From: Vicinamibacterales bacterium
GTDB lineage: Bacteria > Acidobacteriota > Vicinamibacteria > Vicinamibacterales > UBA823
DNA: 64,000 bases
Direction: 5' to 3'
Assembly: GCA_036012125.1 (NCBI GenBank)
Contig: DASCOS010000011.1
Coordinates: 1 to 64,000, forward strand
Positions 8,924 through 17,179 of the stretch are shown here, in pieces. Every line of letters begins with the position of its first letter. Position 1 is the stretch's first letter. Position numbers and translations under genes: made by a program. A model generated the notes under the pieces. It did not search any database, had not been told where the DNA came from, and worked only from the letters and a program-made list of their open reading frames with translations.

Positions 8924-9352
8924 ATGAATGCTCGCCTACTCATCGCCATCATCAGTATCGTTGCTCTAGTCAGCCTGGGAGCTAGAGCCCTTCAAGAAAC
9001 ACTTACCGAAGAAGGATTTGACGCAACGATGAAAGAGGTCGGGTTAACGCTCGGCGACACCGAGGGACATATTGGAGCAAGATACTGGCCAGAAACCGAG
9101 GAGGATGGCCGAAGGCTCCAGTCGATGTTTCAACAGGTTGAAGCGTACTGGAAGGCTCAAGAAGTCGAAGAGGCTGCTGCAATCGCTGCGGATGCCGTGG
9201 TAGCGGCCCGGGCGATAACTGCCGCAGCTGGAGAGAACAATCATGACGGCGCCCAGAGCGCCTTTGGCGACCTACGGGGTACATGCGCCACATGTCATCG
9301 GAGCTACCGGGAACAGACGGACGAAGGCTACCGGATCAAGCCTCGCGAGTAG
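8924..9352 (+). CDS. Cytochrome c'-type (class II) periplasmic cytochrome
   Basis: A 142-residue exported protein with signal peptide MNARLLIAIISIVALVSLGARA and an AGGAGA site 7 bases before the ATG. The only haem site is CATCH, close to the C-terminus (about residues 121-125) after a helical region (AEDAVVAARAI-type helices). This placement is typical of class II cytochromes c (cytochrome c' and c-556), which are four-helix bundles. A histidine ligand is given by the CxxCH. A sixth ligand cannot be assigned, although Met residues lie at about 36 and 69. Likely roles are electron transfer or gas binding in the periplasm. The 18-base gap behind ggt paralog 3 suggests one transcript. Confidence 0.8.
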   Translation: MNARLLIAIISIVALVSLGARALQETLTEEGFDATMKEVGLTLGDTEGHIGARYWPETEEDGRRLQSMFQQVEAYWKAQEVEEAAAIAADAVVAARAITAAAGENNHDGAQSAFGDLRGTCATCHRSYREQTDEGYRIKPRE

Positions 9353-9525
9353 CACTACATATGAAGAACCTTGGCTTCTTCTGTGCGGAGAAGTAATAGA
9401 ACAAGCAGTTGGGATGGTCCGCCTATCCCGGCATTCAGGCTTCGCTCCTTGGTTTAACACCACCAGAAGCTAGCGCGTAGACCGGCGATACCACACTAAT
9501 GGGCTCACCTCACAAGGTCCAGACG

Positions 9526-10878
9526 ATGTCATCCAAGTGCAATCGATACGTAACGACTCGCATGATGGTCACTCTAATGATGTGGTGGCTAATAGCCGTT
9601 CCGGCCGAAGTGGCTGCGCAAATAATCGTTCGTGATGTAACCGTTCAAGTGCTCGTCAGGCCTGAGAGCCAGCAATTGCAGATGCTTGTCCGAGTACCGC
9701 TGGCTGCACTACGCGATCAGACTCTTCCCACCTTCGGGATCGGCTATCTCAATTTCGAGGAAGCTAACCCGCCACTTCGTGACGCTGCACGGCTTCGGAT
9801 TTCACCTGACCTCACCATCTACGAAGATGGTGATCAGCTGGAATCCCCGCGAATAGAGGCGGTTCGGGTATCGCTTCCGTCCGATCGATCATTTAGAACT
9901 CTTGACACGGCGCTCGCCCACATCCGAAGCCCGCAACTGCCAAACGACACGGAACTCTACTGGGAACAAGGCATGCTCGATGTCTTGTTTGAATATCCCA
10001 TTCGGTCAGAACGCTCGAGTTTTTCCATCAACACCTCACTCGAGCGACCCGATTTGCGAGTCAACATGGTAATGCGGTTTCTCACGCCCGAAGGCTCAGA
10101 CCGACTGTTCGAATACGCCGGCGACCCGGGCCGTATCTGGCTAAACCCAACTTGGTATCAAGCGTTTCAACGGTTTGTAGCACTTGGATTCGCACACATT
10201 CTCAACGGTCTCACTCACTTGGTCTTTCTGGCGTGCGTGGTTATTCCGTTCCGGCGGATGCGACCACTCGCAATCATTGTTACCGCATTCATCGTGGCCC
10301 ATTCCGTGACGCTTACCGCTTCAGCCTTCAGGCTGGCGCCGAACGTCCTCTGGTTCCAGCCGTTAATCGAGACTCTCGTCGCCGTTTCAATTCTCTACAT
10401 GGCGTTTGAAAACATGGTCGGCACCAAACTCGAGCGCCGTTCAATGAGCACGTTTGGCTTCGGCCTGGTACATGGCTTCGCCCTCTCATTTGCCCTGCCG
10501 GAGATGTTGCAGTTTGGTGGGACGCATGTATTCGTATCACGATTCGCCTTCAACATCGGCATCGAGTTGGGGCTACTACTCGTTCTCGCCTTCCTGTATC
10601 CGGTGCTCTCCATCCTATTGCGCTGGGTAGGCGCACAACAGATGGGCATCATTGTCCTCTCGGTGTTCATTGCCCACAGTGGTTGGCACTGGATGACTGA
10701 TCGCTCAAGCGAACTTATCCAGTTCCAGTTTCAACAGCCACGTTATGACGCCCTCTTCGTTGCCAGCGCGATTCGCTGGACGATGCTATTGGTCATCGTT
10801 GCAGGCATCCTATGGTTAGGGCGTAGTTTGCTCACCCCGTCGGCACCCCACGGCAGACCGTCCGGCACCCAACACTGA
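9526..10878 (+). CDS. HupE/UreJ-family membrane protein
   Basis: About 450 residues. The N-terminal signal-like segment (MMVTLMMWWLIAVPAE) is followed by a roughly 200-residue periplasmic beta-rich domain. Six to seven membrane helices follow from about residue 210. The motif FAHILNGLTHLVFLACVV matches the HupE/UreJ type 2 family signature (H-I-L-x-G-x-x-H). The family is linked to metal (often Ni or Co) handling, but many members are uncharacterised. ATG at 9526 was preferred (AAGG 8 bases upstream); the frame also allows 9499. Later helices contain HGFALSFALPEML and VFIAHSGWHWM, giving further histidines inside the membrane. It converges on the DsbD-like gene. A metal-transport role is inference. 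Confidence 0.75.
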   Translation: MSSKCNRYVTTRMMVTLMMWWLIAVPAEVAAQIIVRDVTVQVLVRPESQQLQMLVRVPLAALRDQTLPTFGIGYLNFEEANPPLRDAARLRISPDLTIYEDGDQLESPRIEAVRVSLPSDRSFRTLDTALAHIRSPQLPNDTELYWEQGMLDVLFEYPIRSERSSFSINTSLERPDLRVNMVMRFLTPEGSDRLFEYAGDPGRIWLNPTWYQAFQRFVALGFAHILNGLTHLVFLACVVIPFRRMRPLAIIVTAFIVAHSVTLTASAFRLAPNVLWFQPLIETLVAVSILYMAFENMVGTKLERRSMSTFGFGLVHGFALSFALPEMLQFGGTHVFVSRFAFNIGIELGLLLVLAFLYPVLSILLRWVGAQQMGIIVLSVFIAHSGWHWMTDRSSELIQFQFQQPRYDALFVASAIRWTMLLVIVAGILWLGRSLLTPSAPHGRPSGTQH

Positions 10879-10918
10879 GTCCGAGGTTGCCGCGTTGGCG
10901 GGAGCAGTCTTTCGGGGT

Positions 10919-11842
10919 TTACGGTTGGGAGAGTTCGTTGACCGCTACTGACAACTCGGCTGCTTGGCGTTCACCCGAAGCATTCGTATAGGCGACAACG
11001 CCACCGATAACTTGAAGGTCGGAGGTAGTGTGGCCAGTAGGTGCCGACAACTCGATTCGCGTTCGCTGACCTACCCTATGCAAACTGCTCACAGGAGCGG
11101 CCGCTGCCGTCGCTGACACCGGAAACCATTGAACATTATTCGCCACCGAACGCCAGGTTAACATCAACACGAAATCCGAAGAACTTAGGCGCGACACGGT
11201 CACAGTAAACGGTGCAAGCGATGAGCCAGCAGCCAACGGTAACCGAGGAAGCCACGCCTCTACACGCGACGCATTGATGAGGTCTACTAATCGCGTACCA
11301 GAAATCGAACCGGGAAGCGATAACTGCAATGTAGAGTGCCCCGTGACACACTCCTGTTCGCACGCCAGCCAGCGCACGTCGGCCGCCAGAGGCCAAACCT
11401 CACCGTCGTCGACATCACGATTCGACGCGCGAACTTCTGCATGGATCAGCACTTCATCCTTGTAGCCGTAGCCAACGGTGCCGTCGGGCTGTTCAAATTG
11501 AAGCGGGACAGGCCACCGAAGCGCACCCACCTCGAACCGCGCCGGCAAATTGAAATCAATCGAAATAGCCTCGCCCGACTCGCCAGGATTGATCCAGTGC
11601 ACGTACCAGCCAGGCTCCATCGTTAGGAGCACCCCCAACTTGAAAACCTCACCGGGTTGCACAATAGCAACATCGGAAAGAAGTTCGGTCTGTACTGGCG
11701 AATCAGAATGTATACCAATGGCCGCCGACTCCAGTTCGGCCGGACCACTCGTCCTCAGCCCCTGGTGCTCCCTGCCACAACACACCACCGTGGCACAAAT
11801 TAGCAAGATGACAATTGGTTGATTGACTTTCAATCGCGTCAC
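10919..11842 (-). CDS. Exported DsbD N-terminal-type (thiol reductant receiver) domain protein
   Basis: A 307-residue exported protein whose N-terminus has a hydrophobic stretch (PIVILLICATVVCCG). Residues about 55-185 match the immunoglobulin-like N-terminal domain found in DsbD and ScsB (VLLTMEPGWYVHWINPGESG, then WPLAADVRWLACEQECVTG). In DsbD a cysteine pair in this domain receives electrons from the membrane part and passes them on; here CEQEC is the equivalent pair. The membrane domain and C-terminal thioredoxin domain of DsbD are absent and not next door, so this is a stand-alone form. The CC in the signal might be a lipid attachment site, but the lipobox is poor (TVVC). It is convergent with the HupE-like gene. 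Confidence 0.72.
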   Translation of the reverse strand: MTRLKVNQPIVILLICATVVCCGREHQGLRTSGPAELESAAIGIHSDSPVQTELLSDVAIVQPGEVFKLGVLLTMEPGWYVHWINPGESGEAISIDFNLPARFEVGALRWPVPLQFEQPDGTVGYGYKDEVLIHAEVRASNRDVDDGEVWPLAADVRWLACEQECVTGHSTLQLSLPGSISGTRLVDLINASRVEAWLPRLPLAAGSSLAPFTVTVSRLSSSDFVLMLTWRSVANNVQWFPVSATAAAAPVSSLHRVGQRTRIELSAPTGHTTSDLQVIGGVVAYTNASGERQAAELSVAVNELSQP

Positions 11843-11947
11843 AACGAGAAGTGTACCTGTTCGTGGAGGTCCACGACCAGCACGGGCCCTTAGGAGATTG
11901 GATGGGGCAAGGCGAACGCCCTGCCCCGCTGAACATCTCCGATAATC

Positions 11948-12415
11948 TTAAGCAATCTTTTCTACATCGATATCTTTCCCTGCTGCAGCACCAATTTCTA
12001 TACGTCTCGACCTTGCACTCGCAGCTAGTGGCAGCGTCAACTCCAGCATGCCGTTCTCGAAACGGGCATTCACTTTATCGCCTTCGACCTTTGCTGGTAG
12101 CGTGAAGGCTCGCTCAAACCGGCCATAGCGGATTTCTGAAACATGGAGTTCATCGTTCCGCTTAGTGTCGGTCCGCTCTCCCTTAATAGTTAGGGTCTCG
12201 CCATGCAAATCGACGTTAACATCATTCTTGTTCACCCCCGGTAGGGCAATGCGAAGCTGCCATCCATCCTCTCCGGATGTCACCTCGGTCGCCGGCACCC
12301 AGGCTCCTTCGTTCACCCCTGTTGCAACATTGCTCCAACTCCGGCCGAACAAACGGTCCACCTCCCGGTGGAGGTCAGAAAAGTCGTCTAATGGACTCCA
12401 TCTAGCGAGCATCAT
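11948..12415 (-). CDS. Small heat-shock protein, Hsp20/alpha-crystallin family
   Basis: A 155-residue cytoplasmic holdase chaperone that binds unfolding proteins under stress. The N-terminus MMLARWSPLDDFSDLHREVDR is typical of bacterial class A Hsp20. The alpha-crystallin domain spans about residues 45-140 (WQLRIALPGVNKNDVNVDL, then FERAFTLPAKVEGDKVNARF and ENGMLELTLPLA). A C-terminal IEI (RRIEIGAAAG) is a likely oligomer-linking I-x-I motif. The ATG at 12415 has GGAGG 5 bases upstream. A GTG at 12439, also with GAGGAG upstream, would add eight residues (MSSRMEEA). A good sigma-70-like promoter lies about 60 bases upstream. No CIRCE operator is seen. Confidence 0.92.
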   Translation of the reverse strand: MMLARWSPLDDFSDLHREVDRLFGRSWSNVATGVNEGAWVPATEVTSGEDGWQLRIALPGVNKNDVNVDLHGETLTIKGERTDTKRNDELHVSEIRYGRFERAFTLPAKVEGDKVNARFENGMLELTLPLAASARSRRIEIGAAAGKDIDVEKIA

Positions 12416-12474
12416 AGCTTCCTCCATTCTTGAGGACACCTCTCCTCACATTCAGTAGTTAAATAGTGATTATA

Positions 12475-12503
12475 TTAATAGCATATTATCTTAGTGTTGT
12501 CAA
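12475..12503 (-). promoter_or_regulatory. Sigma-70-type promoter of hsp20
   Basis: On the minus strand a perfect -35 TTGACA (12503-12498) and -10 TATTAA (12480-12475) are separated by 17 bases. A TATAAT lies directly after, in an AT-rich block (about 12451-12530) that stands out from its surroundings. The position is 60 bases upstream of the hsp20 ATG. I see no CIRCE or other known heat-shock operator. Confidence 0.65.
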
Positions 12504-12661
12504 CTCATATTATAAACTATACGAATCGATAGTGTTTGGATGAGGAACTCAAAGCACCGAATCAACTAGCAGAGCGACTTACGGGCGGGTTCTTGGAGGA
12601 TCCTGAGCTTTGTTGGCCAAGCCGGTCCAAAAGCTTCTGGTTGCCGATGAAACGAAGGGAA

Positions 12662-12684
12662 AGGCGAGGGCTTGCCCCCCGCCT
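12662..12684 (-). terminator. Probable terminator after the alpha/beta hydrolase gene
   Basis: AGGCG and GGGC arms pair with GCCC and CGCCT around a TT loop. On the minus strand the hairpin is followed by TTTCCCTTCGTTTC, which is pyrimidine-rich. It lies 13 bases past the stop of the hydrolase gene. Confidence 0.5.
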
Positions 12685-12696
12685 CTCAGCCTAGAA

Positions 12697-13566
12697 CTAG
12701 TGCACTCCCCCATCCGACCGAAGGACGAAGTCAGCGATCTGCAGGGTACCAGGGTCGTCAGGTTCGACCAGCCTCTCAACAACAGAAGCATGGGTCCGAT
12801 CAGAAATCTCAACAGTCTCCACACTGGATTGCCCAGCAGACTCAAGCTCTCGCGCGGCCCGGAGAATCTGTTCGCGTCGCCAATCAGCGTCTCCGTCAGC
12901 ATAGACAAACAGCAGCGGTGGCTTACCGCCACCAATGTAGGAGGATGCTGATGCCTGATGCCACACCGCTACCTCAGTCCCCCACACTGTTTTTGGGCGG
13001 TCAGGTGCAACTTCCTCAACATAAAGGAATGGGCTAATCGGTATCGAGCCATGAATCGAGGACTTTGCCAAACCAACCTCACGAATGTAGGAGTCATCGA
13101 GCGCCAGAAGCGCGGCAATGTATGCGCCAGCGGAATGGCCCGCCAAAAAAACCTTCTCAGGATTACCACCAAAGTCCGCGATATGCGCCACGGTCCAGGC
13201 AAACGCCGCAGCAGCATCCTGGAGATGTGCGGGGTGTTTTACGGTTGGAGACAGGCGATAGTTGGCCGAAACGACACCGATCCCTCGTGGGACAAGTGCC
13301 TTAGCCAGGAACTCGCCTTGGGCCTTGTCGCCGTTTACCAAACCCCCACCGTGAAAAAATACTACAGTTGGCGCACCGGAGGCATCGCTAGGCATGAATA
13401 CATCAAGCCGGTCACGAGCATCGGGATAATCAGCGCCATCAATGTAATCAATGTCACGATGCGCTTTGATGTCGGCTTGTCCGGACTGCCCCACTGCATC
13501 ACTGAACGGTAAAACCACTGCGAGCACAAGACCAATCGCCAAGACACCTCTGTTAACAGAAAACAT
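12697..13566 (-). CDS. Secreted alpha/beta hydrolase (acetyl-esterase-like)
   Basis: A 289-residue alpha/beta-hydrolase-fold esterase with a signal peptide (MFSVNRGVLAIGLVLAVVLPFSDAVG). The start at 13566 has GAGGAGG 7 bases upstream. The oxyanion-hole motif HGGG (VVFFHGGGLVNGDK, about residue 72-85) and nucleophile elbow GHSAG (about residue 147) are present. An acid is probable in FVYADGDADW, with the catalytic His in RTHASVVE near residue 260. This matches the hormone-sensitive-lipase/BD-FAE-type carboxylesterases, which act on small acyl esters. The substrate is unknown. It is divergent from a small orphan at 13767. Confidence 0.85.
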   Translation of the reverse strand: MFSVNRGVLAIGLVLAVVLPFSDAVGQSGQADIKAHRDIDYIDGADYPDARDRLDVFMPSDASGAPTVVFFHGGGLVNGDKAQGEFLAKALVPRGIGVVSANYRLSPTVKHPAHLQDAAAAFAWTVAHIADFGGNPEKVFLAGHSAGAYIAALLALDDSYIREVGLAKSSIHGSIPISPFLYVEEVAPDRPKTVWGTEVAVWHQASASSYIGGGKPPLLFVYADGDADWRREQILRAARELESAGQSSVETVEISDRTHASVVERLVEPDDPGTLQIADFVLRSDGGVH

Positions 13567-13766
13567 AACTCGCCTCCTCACACCAATGAACACACAAACC
13601 AACACGAATCATACCGTGTGCAGCACTAGCCGTTCAATGAAAGGCGACGGAACAGCGAAGGCCTCCACTTGGCCCCTAACCTCACTGGATCGCCGTAGCC
13701 TCAACTTTTATCAGTCGTGACCGCACACGGTGCAACCTAGAGTGAATTCGCGATATCCTGACGCTC

Positions 13767-14207
13767 GTGACGAGTAATAGCCTAATAAAGCTTTCAGTTG
13801 GTCGGGCTGTGTTAGCGATCGGTTTATTTGTCTCACCGGTCGGTGCACAAACCGAAATTGTCCTAAATGGACTGCCGACACTGAGGGTTAGTGAGAACGG
13901 TGTTGTCCGGACAGTAGAGGACATCGCACCAGAGGATGCCGAAGTTGAGGCGTGCCTTATTCAACGTATCGGTAACCACTACTACTGGGCGACGCATGAA
14001 AACGTTCAAGTGACACGGTTCGAGCATGGCTCGTTCGTGACCTTCGTCGCTATGGACGGGTCAGGTTACGTCCGCCTCCTCGACCCTGACGCACGCTCCA
14101 TCTTTGACGGCCTGAACCGCACCGACGGTGACTACCATTACGTGGAACACTACGTACTGGGTATGACGACCATCACTTACTTCGGCTACCGCCGAGACCA
14201 GTGGTAA
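13767..14207 (+). CDS. Small secreted protein of unknown function
   Basis: I do not recognise this family. The frame has 146 codons with a GTG start and a clear signal peptide (LSVGRAVLAIGLFVSPVGAQ). The mature part is mostly beta-like and aromatic (GNHYYWATHENVQVTRF, DGDYHYVEHYVLGMTT), with one Cys. It has no membrane helix after the signal. No ribosome binding site is visible; a TATCCT lies 7 bases before the GTG but lacks a -35, so a leaderless start is only a guess. It stands alone between a divergent hydrolase and a cytochrome gene. Confidence 0.6.
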   Translation: MTSNSLIKLSVGRAVLAIGLFVSPVGAQTEIVLNGLPTLRVSENGVVRTVEDIAPEDAEVEACLIQRIGNHYYWATHENVQVTRFEHGSFVTFVAMDGSGYVRLLDPDARSIFDGLNRTDGDYHYVEHYVLGMTTITYFGYRRDQW

Positions 14208-14393
14208 CCATGTCATCCGCATCTAGTCGTGCCAGGGCCTCTGCCACTTACCAAGGCCCTGTCTTCGGCAGCTGCAGTATCTCGTAACCGTGAGGTTGAA
14301 TCGGCGTCGTGATTCGGCTAACGTTGAGGCAGTTACAGCCTCACGCCATCTATGCGGCGAATAATGAACGGACGGACCCGGAGAAGCGAGCAC

Positions 14394-14807
14394 ATGACAT
14401 TCTTAAGAGCACTTTCGGTGATGATTTTACTGTTTACAGCCTCAGCCATCCACGCAATTGACCAAGATGCCGATTCGAAAACGATTCACGACGGCGTATA
14501 TACCGAGGCTCAAGCCGCACGAGGCGCTCGGTTCTGGGAGAACATTTGCAGTGAATGCCACGTGGATGACGAGTTTGTCGGTGAAGCCTATATGGGCAGT
14601 TGGACCAACGTTCCAATCTCCGAACTATTCGACTTAATTACCGTTACGATGCCTGAAGACAATCCGGGGAGTCTTCTCGACGAAGAGTACGCTGCAGTTA
14701 TCGCATACGTCCTCAGCCTTAACGAACTTCCAGCTGGTGAAGAAGAGTTGCCAGCCGTCTATGAGGCGCTGCAACAGATTGTTATTCAGGGGCCTTACTC
14801 GCAGTAA
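14394..14807 (+). CDS. Periplasmic class I-type cytochrome c
   Basis: A 137-residue exported monohaem cytochrome. The ATG at 14394 opens the signal peptide MTFLRALSVMILLFTASAIHA; the frame extends to 14352. The haem-binding CSECH is at about residues 54-58, after a typical GARFWENIC helix. The distal Met is probably in VTMPEDNPG (about residue 90). The closing helix AAVIAYVLSLNELP is the classic C-terminal cytochrome c helix. It probably serves as electron carrier to or from a periplasmic oxidoreductase. No dehydrogenase partner is adjacent. Confidence 0.85.
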   Translation: MTFLRALSVMILLFTASAIHAIDQDADSKTIHDGVYTEAQAARGARFWENICSECHVDDEFVGEAYMGSWTNVPISELFDLITVTMPEDNPGSLLDEEYAAVIAYVLSLNELPAGEEELPAVYEALQQIVIQGPYSQ

Positions 14808-14837
14808 TCATAGAGGACTACCTAGGTCCCGGCCTAG

Positions 14838-14870
14838 AACCCACCGCCAAAGAATCGGCGGCGGTAGGTT
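14838..14870 (+). terminator. Hairpin after the cytochrome c gene
   Basis: AACC and ACCGCC pair with GGCGGT and GGTT, interrupted by a single C-A mismatch, with an 11-base loop. TCTT follows. It lies between the convergent cytochrome c and quinone oxidoreductase genes and could stop transcription from the left; the T-run is weak. Confidence 0.45.
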
Positions 14871-14901
14871 TCTTGGTATGGAAATCACGTAAGGGCGGAT
14901 A

Positions 14902-15873
14902 TCAGCCGACGAGTATCACTTTTCCAGAAGTCCGCCGGCCTTCCAAAGCTCGGTGCGCCTCTGCCGCATCGGTGAGTGTGAAGCGTTGGCCAATTCTGAC
15001 GCGTAAAGACCCATCAGCGACGGCACTTAGCACGGCCCCTGCCCGTAGCTCAAGTTCGGCACGGTCACGCATGTAGTGTACGAGCGACGGACGGGTCACG
15101 AATAACGAGCCTAGTGGATTAAGTCGATTGAGATCGAACGACGGCACCGGACCACTAGACTGCCCGAAGAGCACCATCATGCCGCGCGGTTTTAGGGAGC
15201 GCAGGCTCCCCTCAAAGGTCGACTCACCGACCGAATCGTAAACTACATCAACGCCGCGACCAGCCGTCCATCCAGTAACAGCATCGACAAAATCATCAGT
15301 CGTGTAGTTAATGATCTGATCAGCTCCCGCTGCCATGGCAAGCGCTGCCTTTTCAGCCGTTGAGCAGGTGCCAATGACTCGGACACCCTCCCGCTTAAGC
15401 ATCTGGATCAAGAGCAAGCCAACGCCACCAGCCGCGGCGTGCACAAGCGCCGTGTCGCCGGCAACGGCCGGACGCGTGGCATACACAAGGTAATGTGCGG
15501 TCATCCCCTGGAGCATCACCGCAGCCGCTGCCTCATCCGGCACACCGGGCGGAACGGCAATCAGGCTGTCGGCCGGCACATTGGCAACCTCCGCATACGA
15601 CCCTGGCTCCATCGCCCAACAGACTCGGTCGCCTGGCGATAGCCCCTCGACTCCAGAGCCCACCGCCTCAACCGTACCAGCTCCCTCACGCCCGACGACA
15701 ATGGGTAAATCCGCCGGGTAAAGGCCAGTGCGGAAGTAAACATCGATGAAATTAACGCCGGCTGCCGATACCTTGACCCGTGCGGCGCCTGCAGCGGGAG
15801 GACCCGGGTCATACTCTTCATAGGAGAGCACCTCGGGCCCTCCGGTCTGTCGAACCCACACCGCATGCGTCAT
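14902..15873 (-). CDS. Quinone oxidoreductase (zinc-independent MDR family)
   Basis: A 323-residue cytoplasmic medium-chain dehydrogenase/reductase that reduces quinones with NADPH. The start at 15873 (MTHAVWVRQTGG) is the family's usual beginning; the longer frame to 15969 would overlap the upstream gene. Motifs are VNFIDVYFRTGLY, GREGAGTVEAVGSGV and the Rossmann glycine run HAAAGGVGLLLIQ (about residue 150), followed by YDSVGESTF. Zinc-binding cysteines are absent, as expected for this subgroup. It starts 22 bases after the stop of the SelA-like gene, so the two are likely co-transcribed. Confidence 0.9.
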   Translation of the reverse strand: MTHAVWVRQTGGPEVLSYEEYDPGPPAAGAARVKVSAAGVNFIDVYFRTGLYPADLPIVVGREGAGTVEAVGSGVEGLSPGDRVCWAMEPGSYAEVANVPADSLIAVPPGVPDEAAAAVMLQGMTAHYLVYATRPAVAGDTALVHAAAGGVGLLLIQMLKREGVRVIGTCSTAEKAALAMAAGADQIINYTTDDFVDAVTGWTAGRGVDVVYDSVGESTFEGSLRSLKPRGMMVLFGQSSGPVPSFDLNRLNPLGSLFVTRPSLVHYMRDRAELELRAGAVLSAVADGSLRVRIGQRFTLTDAAEAHRALEGRRTSGKVILVG

Positions 15874-15895
15874 AGCCGCACTACCTTCCTCACAC

Positions 15896-17179
15896 TCATG
15901 ACAGTCGCTGCGCCTCATCGCGGAAGAACTGTTGAACCCGCTGAGCAACCAAAATCTCCTCCCCGTCATTCATGCACCGCGTCTGGATGGCTTGACCAGT
16001 CATAGCGATCCGGGGATCTCCGTTCTTGAGCCCCTCACGGACTTCTGCTGAGGACAGCGATACGCTGTTTCCGTCCCAAGTTAAGTCCACTCGAGGTCTA
16101 CCACGGTCATCTTGTGGGACATCAGCCACAAGGCCTGGTATCCCCTGGAGTTCGTTAGCAATGTACTCGGCCTTTCGTCGCCAAGCGGCATACACTCGAT
16201 CGTGATCTAATTTAACGTACCGGTCGAGCGCTACAAGAAAACCCATGATCTCTTCCTTGCCAACCTTCATACCACGTCCTAAGTTCGCATTGGGTGCTGC
16301 GTGTAATGTGGCTGCTTCGATCAGATCCCGTCGACCGGCCAGGATTCCGGTCGACTGTGGTCCACGAATACCCTTCCCTCCACTAATGACAACCAGGTCT
16401 GCACCAGCATCAACCCAACGAGTCAGGGTCGTCGTAGGTGGCAATTCGGATGCAGCATCCACAATCACCGGAACACCAGCTCGACGTCCGAACTCTAGTA
16501 ACTCATGAACTTGCATAGATTCAGGTTGGTCTGCGGTTTCATAGTCAAGCCGAGCGAGGCCGGAAATCATCGCTGTGTTCGAAGTAATCGCATCGGCAAA
16601 CTGTTCTCGTGTCTCAACGTTTACCATCGTCATGCCTGCGGCACGATAGGCCCGGTCGTAACCGAACCTTCCCGATGTCTGAGTCAAACACTCACGTTTG
16701 GACCACGTGGGATGTGGCAAGGCGTCAATCTTGGCTTCGTCATTACCTGTCAAACAGGCCGCTGCACCAAGAATCATGGCCGAAAATGAACCGCTGGTAA
16801 CTAATGCAGCATCAGCACCAAGAACCTCCGCCAGACGCGCACCAGCTGCTCGCATCAGTTCGTGCATATCAACGAACTGCTCATTAGCCTCGTGCATCGC
16901 TTGCATGACTTCAGCTGGCATACGAGAACCACCCAATGCGGTGATGTGATCCATCGCTGCTAAATGAGGCTTAAGTCCAAGCATCCGGGTATAGATGTTG
17001 TCACTAAGCGCTTGTCTCGCGGCGATGGCCGCTTCGGCATTAGGTAAGCGCGATGGAGCGGCGCTGCCACGACTAGCACATGCCCCGACAGTTCCACCGA
17101 GAATTGTAGTACCGAAGAACTCTCGACGACTCAGGCGTGGAAGATCTGATTGCCGTGACGAAGGTGAACTTTTCAACAT
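15896..17179 (-). CDS. SelA-like PLP enzyme with a Tat lipoprotein signal
   Basis: A 427-residue fold-type I pyridoxal-phosphate enzyme related to L-seryl-tRNA(Sec) selenium transferase and D-glucosaminate-6-phosphate ammonia-lyase. The PLP lysine is expected at Lys269 (VVISGGKGIRGPQSTG) and the cofactor-binding Asp at VIVDAASELPP. The start at 17179 has GAGGTCC upstream. The N-terminus carries a twin-arginine motif (LSRREFFGTT, Arg18-Arg19) and then GTVGAC, a plausible lipobox with Cys34. It is thus predicted to be folded with its cofactor and then exported and lipid-anchored, which is uncommon for a PLP enzyme. The reaction is probably elimination from a hydroxy-amino acid or amino-sugar acid. 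True SelA is unlikely, since no selB or tRNA-Sec is nearby. Confidence 0.8.
   Translation of the reverse strand: MLKSSPSSRQSDLPRLSRREFFGTTILGGTVGACASRGSAAPSRLPNAEAAIAARQALSDNIYTRMLGLKPHLAAMDHITALGGSRMPAEVMQAMHEANEQFVDMHELMRAAGARLAEVLGADAALVTSGSFSAMILGAAACLTGNDEAKIDALPHPTWSKRECLTQTSGRFGYDRAYRAAGMTMVNVETREQFADAITSNTAMISGLARLDYETADQPESMQVHELLEFGRRAGVPVIVDAASELPPTTTLTRWVDAGADLVVISGGKGIRGPQSTGILAGRRDLIEAATLHAAPNANLGRGMKVGKEEIMGFLVALDRYVKLDHDRVYAAWRRKAEYIANELQGIPGLVADVPQDDRGRPRVDLTWDGNSVSLSSAEVREGLKNGDPRIAMTGQAIQTRCMNDGEEILVAQRVQQFFRDEAQRLS

Noticed and set aside
11904-11927. GGGGCAAGGCG/CGCCCTGCCCC hairpin downstream of hsp20
   Set aside because: Long stem but no T-run on either strand, and one mismatch with a 2-base loop; a terminator call is not supported.
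12958-13512. 184-codon plus-strand frame
   Set aside because: Antisense to the esterase; basic residues and no motif.
13613-13731. 9-bp inverted repeat ACCGTGTGC/GCACACGGT 101 bases apart before the orphan at 13767
   Set aside because: Short arms and wide spacing are compatible with chance; no function indicated.
14233-14261. CAGGGCC/GGCCCTG hairpin after the orphan gene
   Set aside because: A 15-base loop and no T-run make it a weak terminator candidate.
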